This document shows, piece by piece, positions 56,341 to 64,000 of a stretch of 64,000 nucleotides of DNA. The stretch lies in contig NZ_WOYF01000001.1 of NCBI RefSeq assembly GCF_009800925.1, forward strand, positions 124,001 to 188,000. The letters are read 5' to 3'. The DNA comes from Budvicia diplopodorum (GTDB lineage: Bacteria; Pseudomonadota; Gammaproteobacteria; Enterobacterales; Enterobacteriaceae). Position 1 is the stretch's first letter, and every line of letters starts with the position of its first letter. The translations under genes and the position numbers were made by a program. The notes below the pieces were generated by a model. The model had not been told where the DNA came from. It made no database searches and saw only the letters and a program-made list of their open reading frames with translations.

Positions 56341-58381
56341 TAACCGCTACGCCGATATCAGAAAGTTGCTTAACAAACGCCGACGGCGACGCCGTATTTT
56401 GCATCAGCCAGACCTGATTTTTCGCTCTGGTCAATGCGACATACAGTAAACGCCGCTCTTCTGCATCAGGAAAGTCATCGCTCTGAGGCAGCAATACCCG
56501 TTCAATTACCGAAGAACTCTGGTTGGCAGGGAAACCGTCTCTTCCTGACTGTAGCCCTACCACTACAACGTAATCAGCCTGTAGCCCTTTACTGGCGTGA
56601 ATGGTCATAAACTCAATATGCAGTTTAGGCCAGCGGGTTGAGGCTTTGGCGAGTATTTCCGGGCGGGAATAGTGATAGCGCCCCAGTACCATTATCTTCT
56701 CATCGGGTTTGACATAGCTGCTGAGTTTGTTAAACAGCGCTTCCAGCTGGGTATCCGGCAAAACGGTAATCGAATTTCTTTCCCCTTGGAACAGGCTATT
56801 CATCGTTCTCTTTAACTGGGCCGGATTTTGTTGAATATAGCGACTGGAAATATCACTGATTTCCTGACTGAAACGGTAAGTCGTGTCGAGTGAGCAGCGA
56901 TCGCCAATGCCAAAAATACGGCTGAAATCTGAGGTTAATGCCTGTTCTGAGCCGCTGAACCGATAGATAGACTGCCAATCATCACCAACCGCAAACAGGC
57001 TGGTCTCCGGGTGGCGATCGCGTAATGCGTTAATCAATGCGGCGCGCTGCGGCGAAAGGTCCTGAAATTCATCAATTAGAATATGCCGCCACGGGCTGAC
57101 AAATTTACCTTTGTGAATAAAATTAATCGCCTGATGGAGTAAGCCGGAAAAGTCTACCGCGCCCTCCGCTTTCAGAGCTGACTTCCAGGCTTTTAATAAG
57201 GGTGAAAGTAGCCGGATTTTCTTTTGAAAATCGCTGCGTAACTCTTCCGGCGCCATGGCGATTAAATCCGCCTGACTCGTGCCGTGAGTACGAATTAGCC
57301 CTAACCAGTAGTCTAACCGTACGGCTAACCGCTCGGACAAATAGTCGTTTTTCCAGAACGCATCATCATCTAATTCCCAGCCTAAATCCTGAGATAGCCA
57401 GCTCTTCCAGCCGGAAGCCTGGCTCTTCTGTTCGCTACACAGCCGTTGCCATTGTTGAATAAGGAACCGGCGACGCTGCGCGGTCTCAGTTTCCAGCTTG
57501 CTGATAACCGGCACATTTTTGCTACATTGTTCAATAATCTGTAATGCCAGAGCATGAAACGTTTTGGCCTGAATATCAGGCTGTTTCAACCGCTGTTGAA
57601 TGCGTTGATTCATTTCATCAGCGGCTTTGCGCCCGAAGGCTAATAAAAGTATCTCATCAGGCTTCACGCTGTCGTGGTGTAAAAGCCACCCGGCCCTCGC
57701 CACAATCACCGAGGTTTTACCGCTTCCGGCCCCGGCTAACACTAACGCATTCTTCTCACCGGTGATCACGGCGCGGCACTGTGCTGAATTTAGCGGTTTG
57801 GATTCGATACGTTCAAAGAAGTCACGGTGTTTGGTCAGCATGGCCGCTACCCACGCGTTATTCGCCATGGATACCAGTTTTGTACCTGACTCAAGCCATT
57901 GCTGGCATGACTCATATAACGCTTTGCATGAGGTAAACTCAGTCAACCGGCCAATAGGTAAAGGCAGTGAACTGAATACCGATTGAACTTCCACCTGAAT
58001 ATGGTCGAGATCTTGGTGGGTCAGCCAGCGCTGTTGATGTAAACGTTCCGCGATGCGCTGAGACTGCTGATTTAGCACCTCAGCGGCAATGAGGCTCATT
58101 TCATCACTCCACTGCTGCCATACGCCATTGAGATGGTGGTAGAAATGTTGGGTTTCGCGCCATTCAGTTCCATGAAGGCGAACAACCTTTTGATCGGGGA
58201 GCTCAAACTCTAGTTCTCCCCAGACTAATCCACGCTTGCAGCGAATGGCCAGGAGCTGATTAAAAGGAATGGTATAAGCGTGTTTTGAACCGCTGATTTC
58301 AACGCCCGCGTTAAGCATTTTGACTTTATTATAGGGATGCTGAGCCAGGTGCTGGCCGACAGAGGTTGATTTTAGTTCCAT
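56327..58381 (-). CDS. helD: DNA helicase IV (HelD)
   Basis: HelD is a superfamily-1 (UvrD/Rep-type) 3'-5' DNA helicase linked to recombination. The 684 residues match E. coli. They show Walker A LVLAGAGSGKTSVIVARAGW near residue 215, LLLAFGRKAADEM, the DEFQDLSPQR box, VGDDWQSIYRFSG, TTYRF, and C-terminal MTIHASKGLQADYVVV and ALTRAK. I chose the start at 58381 (MELKSTSV), where homology begins; an ATG at 58393 is only 4 codons longer and cannot be excluded. Confidence 0.95.
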   Translation of the reverse strand: MELKSTSVGQHLAQHPYNKVKMLNAGVEISGSKHAYTIPFNQLLAIRCKRGLVWGELEFELPDQKVVRLHGTEWRETQHFYHHLNGVWQQWSDEMSLIAAEVLNQQSQRIAERLHQQRWLTHQDLDHIQVEVQSVFSSLPLPIGRLTEFTSCKALYESCQQWLESGTKLVSMANNAWVAAMLTKHRDFFERIESKPLNSAQCRAVITGEKNALVLAGAGSGKTSVIVARAGWLLHHDSVKPDEILLLAFGRKAADEMNQRIQQRLKQPDIQAKTFHALALQIIEQCSKNVPVISKLETETAQRRRFLIQQWQRLCSEQKSQASGWKSWLSQDLGWELDDDAFWKNDYLSERLAVRLDYWLGLIRTHGTSQADLIAMAPEELRSDFQKKIRLLSPLLKAWKSALKAEGAVDFSGLLHQAINFIHKGKFVSPWRHILIDEFQDLSPQRAALINALRDRHPETSLFAVGDDWQSIYRFSGSEQALTSDFSRIFGIGDRCSLDTTYRFSQEISDISSRYIQQNPAQLKRTMNSLFQGERNSITVLPDTQLEALFNKLSSYVKPDEKIMVLGRYHYSRPEILAKASTRWPKLHIEFMTIHASKGLQADYVVVVGLQSGRDGFPANQSSSVIERVLLPQSDDFPDAEERRLLYVALTRAKNQVWLMQNTASPSAFVKQLSDIGVAVKRKP

Positions 58382-58592
58382 AGCGTTATGCAATACCCGT
58401 TCTTATATCATTCGCCCGATGGTATCCAGTTTACTCTTTATTACCACTGTCGCTCTAGCCGAAATGCAGAAAAGAAGCGACTTTATCTTCTAAAATAACA
58501 AATGGTAACGCTTTCTATTGAGTAAAGCGGCCTCAACCGTGACAATAGCGCACGGTTTATAGTGGTTCATTATTCTTGTTTGGGGTTACTTG

Positions 58593-59045
58593 ATGCGCAG
58601 TATATTAAATATACTCAATTTTATTCTCGGTGGATTTGTCACCACGCTAGGTTGGTTGCTGGTTACCATATTAACGATTGTGTTCATTTTCACGTTACCA
58701 TTAACCCGATCTTGTTGGGAAATTACCAAATTATCACTGTTTCCTTTCGGTAATGAGGCTATCCACGTTGATGAGTTAAACCCTGAGAATCGCAATTCGC
58801 TGAGAAACGCCGGCGGTACCGCACTGAATATATTCTGGTTGGTGTTTTTTGGCTGGTGGCTATGTCTGAGCCATATTTGCGCGGGTATTATGCAATGTGT
58901 AACTATTATTGGTATTCCGGTTGGCATTGCTAACTTTAAAATTGCCGTCATTGCGCTTTGGCCGATTGGTCGCAGAGTGGTTTCCGTTGAAGTTGCCCAG
59001 CAGGCCAGAATCGCTGAGGCAAAGCGCCAGTTTGAACAACGTTAA
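58593..59045 (+). CDS. yccF: YccF inner-membrane protein
   Basis: This conserved membrane protein of 150 residues has two YccF domains, each with a hydrophobic helix and the motif LPLTRSCWEITKLSLFPFG. NIFWLVFFGWWLCLSHI and IIGIPVGIANFKIA follow. It has no known function. The start is at 58593, preceded by TTGGGG; a TTG one codon earlier is less likely. It is followed by yccS in the same direction. Confidence 0.93.
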   Translation: MRSILNILNFILGGFVTTLGWLLVTILTIVFIFTLPLTRSCWEITKLSLFPFGNEAIHVDELNPENRNSLRNAGGTALNIFWLVFFGWWLCLSHICAGIMQCVTIIGIPVGIANFKIAVIALWPIGRRVVSVEVAQQARIAEAKRQFEQR

Positions 59046-59173
59046 TTTCAGCAGCGCTATACCCTATAGACTTCAGGCTACAGCAAGGTAATCAGTAAAG
59101 GTGAATAGCCAGTTCGCTGGTAGCTTGAAAAATGTAGGGTATAAGTTGCGCCAGAGAAGTAAAAAGGACCGAT

Positions 59174-61363
59174 GTGACGTCATTTATATTAACGCTGCGA
59201 CGCTATTTCTATAACAGCAATTTGCTGTATAGCATCCGTATCTTTATTGCTTTAAGCGGCACGATTTTTATCCCTTGGTGGATAGGCGAACGTCTGTTAA
59301 CCATTCCGCTGACGTTGGGCGTTGTTGCCGCGGCATTAACCGATCTTGACGATCGGCTGTCGGGTAGGCTACGTAACCTGGTCATTATTTTGCTGTGCTT
59401 TTTTATTGCATCCGTCTCTATTGAACTGCTATTCCCCTACCCTTGGTTGTTTGCACTGGGTCTACTCGTTTCTACCGGCGGTTTTATTCTATTGGGCTCG
59501 CTGGGCCAGCGGTATGCCACCATTGCCTTTGGCGCGCTGCTGATTGCTATCTATACCATGTTGGGCGTATCAATGTACGACTCGTGGTATCAGCAACCGG
59601 CGCTGCTATTAACCGGCGCTATTTGGTATAACCTGATTACCCTGTTGGGGCATCTGATTCTTCCCATTCGCCCACTGCAGGACAATCTGGCCCGATGCTT
59701 TGAAAAGCTAGCCCAGTATCTCGATGCTAAATCGGCCCTGTTCGATCCCGACGAAGAACGGCAGTTTACCGATCAATTGATTCAGGCAACCATGGCAAAC
59801 GGTAACCTGGTTGAAACGCTGAACCAGACTAAAACCTCACTGCTAACCCGCCTTAAGGGCGACCGGGGCCAGCGTAATACCCGCAGAATGCTGCATTATT
59901 ACTTTGTAGCTCAGGATATTCACGAGCAGGCCAGCTCTTCTCACGCCCAATACCAGCAGTTAAGTAAGACATTACGCTATACCGATATTCTTTTTCGCTT
60001 TCAGCGCCTGCTGACATTGCAGTCGAAAGCCTGTTCAAACATTGCCTATTCGATCCGCTTTCAACAAAAGTATGTTTACGATACCTATCTGGCTCAGGCT
60101 TTAGCTCATCTTGATAAAAGTCTGTCTAATCTTGAAGATAACCAAGATTTACCTCAATTGCTAACTCAGTCGCTACGCCATTTACTTAAAAATTTGAAGG
60201 CGATCGATAATCAGCTTAGCAATATTGAATCAGAACAAACGGTGAATACCGAAACAACTCAGGACAATACGCTGGCTGAAGATAAGCTCAGCGGTTTAAA
60301 AGATATTTGGTCAAGAATTTCGCACAATCTAACGCCGCAGTCGGTTCTGTTTCGCCATGCGGTGAGGATGTCCGTCGTACTATGCGCGGGTTACGCTATC
60401 ATCCAACTGGCTGACTTAAAGAATGGTTACTGGATTATGTTAACCAGCCTGTTTGTGTGCCAGCCAAACTACAATGCAACCAAAATTCGCCTAACGCTAA
60501 GAGTGTTCGGTACTTTGGCGGGAATCGCGTTAGGACTACCAATCCTCTATTTTGTCCCTTCTCAGGAAGGCCAGCTTATTTTGATCGCGATCAGCGGCGT
60601 ATTGTTCTTCGCGTTTAGAAACGTCCGCTACGCCTATGCCACCATGTTCATTACGCTTCTGGTGTTATTTTGTTTTAACCTGTTAGGCGAAGGATTCAGC
60701 GTTGCGCTGCCAAGAGTTGTAGATACCTTAATCGGCTGTGGTATAGCGTGGGCCGCGGTGAGTTTTATCTGGCCGGACTGGAAGTTCAGGCACCTATCGC
60801 TGGTTATGGATAAGGCCATTGACGCTAACTGCCGCTATCTGGATGCTATTTTGCAACAGTATCATCAAGGAAAAAATAACGGCGTTGATTATCGAATTGT
60901 GCGCCGTAATGCGCATAACTGTGACGCTGAGCTGGCGTCGGTAATTTCCAGCATGGCCGCAGAACCCAGAAAGGATAGAGAACAGGTAGATCAGGGGTTT
61001 CGCTTACTTTGCCTCAACCATACCTTTCTCGGCTATATTTCAGCGTTGGGAGCCCATCGAGAGCAACTGACTAATAGCCCGGAGATATTAGAATTATTGG
61101 ATGACGCCGTTTGCTATATTTCTGATTCACTACAGGCAAGCCCGGATGAAGCTGAGCGCGTTTGCCCCCTACTGCACGATGTAAATCGGCGGATAGTCGA
61201 TCTGGACAATACCTCTAAAAGCAAAAATCAGTTAGTCACACAGCAGCTAGCGCTGATCGTCGGGTTGTTGCCGGAGTTTATTTCACTATTACGTGATATC
61301 TGCCCTGTAACGCACGACAGAACCCCACAACCAGAAATAACAGCGCTACCGCCTGAGAAATAG
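59174..61363 (+). CDS. yccS: YccS, FUSC-family inner-membrane protein
   Basis: This large membrane protein of 729 residues belongs to the YccS/YhfK (fusaric-acid-resistance-like) group, thought to be an exporter. It has two sets of membrane helices (about 20-165 and 395-530) separated and followed by helical cytoplasmic domains. Landmarks are LTLGVVAAALTDLDDRLSGR, GQRYATIAFGALLIAIYTML, and the second set starting NGYWIMLTSLFVCQPNYNAT. It starts at a GTG with AAGGA upstream. It is in the usual yccF-yccS order. Confidence 0.93.
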   Translation: MTSFILTLRRYFYNSNLLYSIRIFIALSGTIFIPWWIGERLLTIPLTLGVVAAALTDLDDRLSGRLRNLVIILLCFFIASVSIELLFPYPWLFALGLLVSTGGFILLGSLGQRYATIAFGALLIAIYTMLGVSMYDSWYQQPALLLTGAIWYNLITLLGHLILPIRPLQDNLARCFEKLAQYLDAKSALFDPDEERQFTDQLIQATMANGNLVETLNQTKTSLLTRLKGDRGQRNTRRMLHYYFVAQDIHEQASSSHAQYQQLSKTLRYTDILFRFQRLLTLQSKACSNIAYSIRFQQKYVYDTYLAQALAHLDKSLSNLEDNQDLPQLLTQSLRHLLKNLKAIDNQLSNIESEQTVNTETTQDNTLAEDKLSGLKDIWSRISHNLTPQSVLFRHAVRMSVVLCAGYAIIQLADLKNGYWIMLTSLFVCQPNYNATKIRLTLRVFGTLAGIALGLPILYFVPSQEGQLILIAISGVLFFAFRNVRYAYATMFITLLVLFCFNLLGEGFSVALPRVVDTLIGCGIAWAAVSFIWPDWKFRHLSLVMDKAIDANCRYLDAILQQYHQGKNNGVDYRIVRRNAHNCDAELASVISSMAAEPRKDREQVDQGFRLLCLNHTFLGYISALGAHREQLTNSPEILELLDDAVCYISDSLQASPDEAERVCPLLHDVNRRIVDLDNTSKSKNQLVTQQLALIVGLLPEFISLLRDICPVTHDRTPQPEITALPPEK

Positions 61364-61374
61364 CGTTACTTAAT

Positions 61375-61986
61375 TCACCCGCAAGAACACTTTAAGTGGT
61401 CCAACAGTTCATCACGTATTGCTTCTGGCAATGCGGCTGAGTGACACCCTTCTATCGCACCAGCCAGAGAAAAAAGTAAATCGGGGCTCACGTCCTTTTT
61501 TATCGTACGAATTCGGATGTAACTATTTATCGCACCCAGACTAATCAAATCGTCTACGCTGACAATACCCACTCTTCTTAGCAAGCGCTCTACTGAAATA
61601 TTCAGGTTAGGCAGATCTTTCAGCCTTGCGGCGTCTTGCTTAGTTTTCTCTTCAAGATCGTTAACCGCCGCTGAGAGTGAATAGTTAACTAATGCATCTA
61701 ATACGGCCTTCTCTTTCCATAACGATTCATGAACGTGGAAATAACGCAGCAGAACCGGAATACCTCTCTTACTGTAGATAAACTGGGCCATACCGTGAGT
61801 AATAAATACCTGTTCTAAATTTCTATTCGCCCTGAGATAGAATTTATTATCGGAAACCAGCCCAAACATCACCTTATTTTTACAAATTCCGTATCCGCCA
61901 AACATCGAACGAGAGGTCAGTGTTCCTAGCCCGTTAAGATATTCGATTACATCAGTGACTAGCTGTTTCGTCTCTTTTCTGTTCAT
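61375..61986 (-). CDS. tfoX: TfoX/Sxy competence regulator
   Basis: Sxy (TfoX) works with CRP at CRP-S sites to turn on competence genes. The 203-residue protein has an N-terminal domain (GTLTSRSMFGGYGICKNKVM, FYLRANRNLE) and a C-terminal domain (LKDLPNLNISVERLLRRVGI and IKKDVSPDLLFSLAGAIEG). The start at 61986 has an ideal AGGAGG; an ATG at 62004 is less likely. It is divergent from sulA, as in E. coli, and its stop faces that of yccS. Confidence 0.94.
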   Translation of the reverse strand: MNRKETKQLVTDVIEYLNGLGTLTSRSMFGGYGICKNKVMFGLVSDNKFYLRANRNLEQVFITHGMAQFIYSKRGIPVLLRYFHVHESLWKEKAVLDALVNYSLSAAVNDLEEKTKQDAARLKDLPNLNISVERLLRRVGIVSVDDLISLGAINSYIRIRTIKKDVSPDLLFSLAGAIEGCHSAALPEAIRDELLDHLKCSCG

Positions 61987-62165
61987 CGCGCCTCCTGTTA
62001 TCAATGTATTAGTAATGAATTAGTCGTACTATTTACCTGAAAAACTAATTCTCAACATAACTAAATTACAAAAAATATCTAGTATTAATAGTCAGTTAAC
62101 CGTCATTACATTGCAAATATGCGATGCGTACTGAAAATAGTTGATTTTCTACAACACCTTCTATA

Positions 62166-62181
62166 CTGTATATCCATACAG
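62166..62181. promoter_or_regulatory. LexA box of sulA
   Basis: CTGTATATCCATACAG is a perfect CTGT-N8-ACAG SOS box, 17 bases before the sulA ATG. LexA bound here keeps sulA off until DNA damage. Confidence 0.93.
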
Positions 62182-62197
62182 TCAAACAGGAGGAACT

Positions 62198-62698
62198 ATG
62201 ATTAGCTACTTAACTAAGCAGAGTAATAAGCAAAGTAATAACAACGCATCACACGCGATGGCTCAAACAATCGGTGAGAATTCTGCCCATCAGTACAACA
62301 CCGGTTTAGTCAGTGAAATTGTTTATGACCCACAGAATCCATTTACTTTTCACCTGCTTTTGCCTTTTCTACAGCAGCTGGGCCATCAACCCCGTTGGCA
62401 GCTTTGGCTTTCTCCAGACAGCAGAATGAATCGTTATTGGATTAATAGCCTAGGACTTCCGACCCAAAAAACGGTTAGCCTGAATAAGCTATCTACAGAA
62501 AAAAGCGTTGAGATGATGGAAAAAGCGCTACGCAGCGGTAACTTCAGTACGGTTATTGCTTGGTTACCCGTTGTTAGTCATGAAGTTAAACAGCGGCTAC
62601 AGCGTGCGGCCCAGCAGGGCGATTGCTATGGATTTATCTTGCAACCGAGTTCAATGCCTCAGGCTAACCCACATTATAATCACGTACATTGGCACTAG
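62198..62698 (+). CDS. sulA: SulA, SOS cell-division inhibitor
   Basis: SulA binds FtsZ and blocks septation during the SOS response; Lon degrades it. The 166-residue protein has a variable Asn/Gln-rich N-terminus, then the core (FHLLLPFLQQLGHQPRWQLW, LSPDSRMNRYWINSLGLPTQ, MMEKALRSGNFSTVIAWLP), and ends HYNHVHWH, close to the Lon-recognised C-terminus. The start at 62198 follows AGGAGG; the longer frame to 62141 would overlap the LexA box. Confidence 0.95.
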   Translation: MISYLTKQSNKQSNNNASHAMAQTIGENSAHQYNTGLVSEIVYDPQNPFTFHLLLPFLQQLGHQPRWQLWLSPDSRMNRYWINSLGLPTQKTVSLNKLSTEKSVEMMEKALRSGNFSTVIAWLPVVSHEVKQRLQRAAQQGDCYGFILQPSSMPQANPHYNHVHWH

Positions 62699-63348
62699 TT
62701 AACCTTGAATGTGTGACTGTTAAAGCTAGACGGGTATATCTGATACCCCTATGCAGCGATCGCCTATATATTGTCTTAACTATATGGATGTTAAATTCAC
62801 TTTTATTTTTATTGGTATTCAGGCTAGGCCAAAAAACGTTACTTCTGCCATCTATAGAGCTGCCATAAAAATATTAAAAGAGCATACTTATAGCATCTGA
62901 ATAAATAGCTAGTTATCTAAGATATTATCACCTTATTTTATGAATAATAGGCTATCAATAAGTCAACTGACATTTTATTATTTCATGTGATTTAATGATT
63001 TTGGCTTCTAAAGCTTAACTTCACTTCCTTAGAGGATTAAGATTTAACCATTAATTTCAAATAGTTAAAATAAACACCCTTTCATATTTGCTTAACTCCC
63101 CTTTTATTCTACATAATTAATTTAATGTAATTTAATGTTACAAGTAATGATACTCGTGTAACACTCATTTCTAAATTTAAGCAACAGATATGTTGCTCTT
63201 TTATCTTAGATTCGCATTTAATAAAATCATTTAGCGACTATTCTTGTCACCCTATGTAGGTACTCATTAAATAAGTGCTATTAGCAAGTTAGATATGTTA
63301 ATATTTGAATCAATCAAGATATTTTTTGTACTTTATAGTACTCAAGAC
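62699..63348. other. AT-rich intergenic region, sulA / ompA
   Basis: About 650 bases lie between the sulA stop and the ompA promoter. I see no gene. E. coli has a much shorter gap here. The sequence is AT-rich with many stop codons in all frames and no strong hairpin. Confidence 0.45.
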
Positions 63349-63376
63349 TTGTAACTTTTCTTACACGTTGTAAACT
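63349..63376 (+). promoter_or_regulatory. ompA promoter (conserved)
   Basis: TTGTAA (63349-63354), 16 bases, TAAACT (63371-63376), within ACTTGTAACTTTTC and CGTTGTAAACTTTAC, closely follow the known E. coli ompA promoter sequence. The leader would be about 140 nt and includes GATAACGAGGCGCAAA before the ATG, the ribosome-binding region that MicA targets in E. coli. Confidence 0.72.
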
Positions 63377-63521
63377 TTACCTTGATTGGGTTGCTTTATG
63401 GTTCTAGATTCTCGATGTCAGTCAAGGATTGATGGGAGTACTTTAACTTCGAACTTTAAAACTAGATCTATAAAGCATTAACTTATATCAATAACTATTT
63501 TAGATGATAACGAGGCGCAAA

Positions 63522-64000
63522 ATGAAAAAGACAGCAATTGCACTAGCAATGGCATTAACTGGTTTCGCTACTGTAGCGCAAGCAGCTCCACAAGATAATA
63601 CTTGGTACACCGGTGCTAAAGTTGGTTGGTCTTCTTACCATGACACTGGCTTTTACAATGGTGCACTGAATAACGACAACACTCACCCTAACCAATTAGG
63701 CGCTGGTGCTTATGTTGGTTATCAAGCGAATCAATACGTAGGTTTTGAATTAGGTTATGACTGGTTAGGTCGTATGACTTACCGTGGTGATGACAGCGGT
63801 GCTTATAAAGCACAAGGTATCCAGCTTACTACTAAATTAAGCTACCCAATCATGAACGACCTTGACCTGTACACCCGTTTAGGTGCTATGGGATGGCGTG
63901 GCGATGCTAAAATCCATCCATCAGCAGCTAATGGTGGCGGCGAATATAAAGCGCACGAAACTGGCGTTTCTCCACTGGCAGCAGTTGGTGTTGAATATGC
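63522..64000 (+). CDS. ompA: Outer membrane protein A, N-terminal part
   Basis: OmpA is the abundant eight-stranded outer-membrane beta-barrel with a peptidoglycan-binding tail. The window holds the first 159 codons only; the gene runs off the right edge. The signal peptide [21 protein letters not shown] is nearly the E. coli one. The mature part ([60 protein letters not shown]) follows strand by strand, with diverged surface loops, as expected for a phage and colicin receptor. Confidence 0.97.
   Translation, partial: MKKTAIALAMALTGFATVAQAAPQDNTWYTGAKVGWSSYHDTGFYNGALNNDNTHPNQLGAGAYVGYQANQYVGFELGYDWLGRMTYRGDDSGAYKAQGIQLTTKLSYPIMNDLDLYTRLGAMGWRGDAKIHPSAANGGGEYKAHETGVSPLAAVGVEY

Overview
This window is chromosomal DNA of a member of the Enterobacterales. 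Nearly every housekeeping protein is close to its Escherichia coli counterpart, and many E. coli neighbourhoods are intact. Examples are lolCDE-mfd, ndh-ycfP-nagZ-thiK-lpoB-hinT, icd-rluE-nudJ-mnmA-hflD-purB, tRNA-Gly/Cys/Leu-pgsA-uvrC-uvrY and yccU-mgsA-helD-yccF-yccS-tfoX-sulA-ompA. The joins between these blocks differ from E. coli and the base composition is more AT-rich, so the organism is an enteric outside the Escherichia/Salmonella group. A Budviciaceae-like genus (Budvicia, Pragia, Limnobaculum) is my guess, not proven from this window.

Layout. 0-13 kb: nagK (partial), the LolCDE lipoprotein-release transporter, mfd, a roughly 410-bp element with long terminal inverted repeats, ndh with a perfect FNR box, then cell-wall recycling and nucleotide genes. 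13-17 kb: small and hypothetical genes, uspF, a TSUP permease and zinT with a Zur-type operator. 17.3-19.4 kb: a decayed element inserted in the 3' end of icd, the site used by e14 and phage 21 in E. coli. It is bounded by a second copy of about 108 bp of icd and holds a frameshifted phage virion-protein fragment, a truncated methyltransferase and an intact CigR-like gene. 19.2-33.3 kb: icd through purB, dcuC-pepT, a DedA protein, three tRNAs, pgsA, uvrC and uvrY. 33.3-36.6 kb: an AT-rich stretch with an orphan phage-type adenine methyltransferase, then hspQ and tusE.

36.8-55.2 kb: an accessory island that begins beside a tRNA-Ser(UGA) gene. It holds an IS1 InsA remnant, a membrane-bound ToxR/CadC-type regulator and a seven-gene minus-strand operon of about 15 kb. 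In transcription order the operon encodes a MotA/TolQ/ExbB-like channel protein with a long coiled-coil tail, a TolC-like outer-membrane lipoprotein, a MotB/SiiA-like protein with Asp13 in its membrane segment, an HlyD-type adaptor, two paralogous 1355-residue RTX-repeat proteins, and a type I secretion ABC transporter whose nucleotide-binding domain lacks several catalytic residues. The logic resembles the Salmonella SPI-4 Sii system, in which a proton channel is coupled to type I secretion of a giant adhesin. Here, however, there are two mid-sized RTX substrates and a different gene order. A JUMPstart/ops-like sequence lies in the operon leader, suggesting RfaH antitermination.

55.2-64 kb: the conserved yccU-to-ompA block, including a LexA-controlled sulA and a conserved ompA promoter. 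ompA runs off the right edge.
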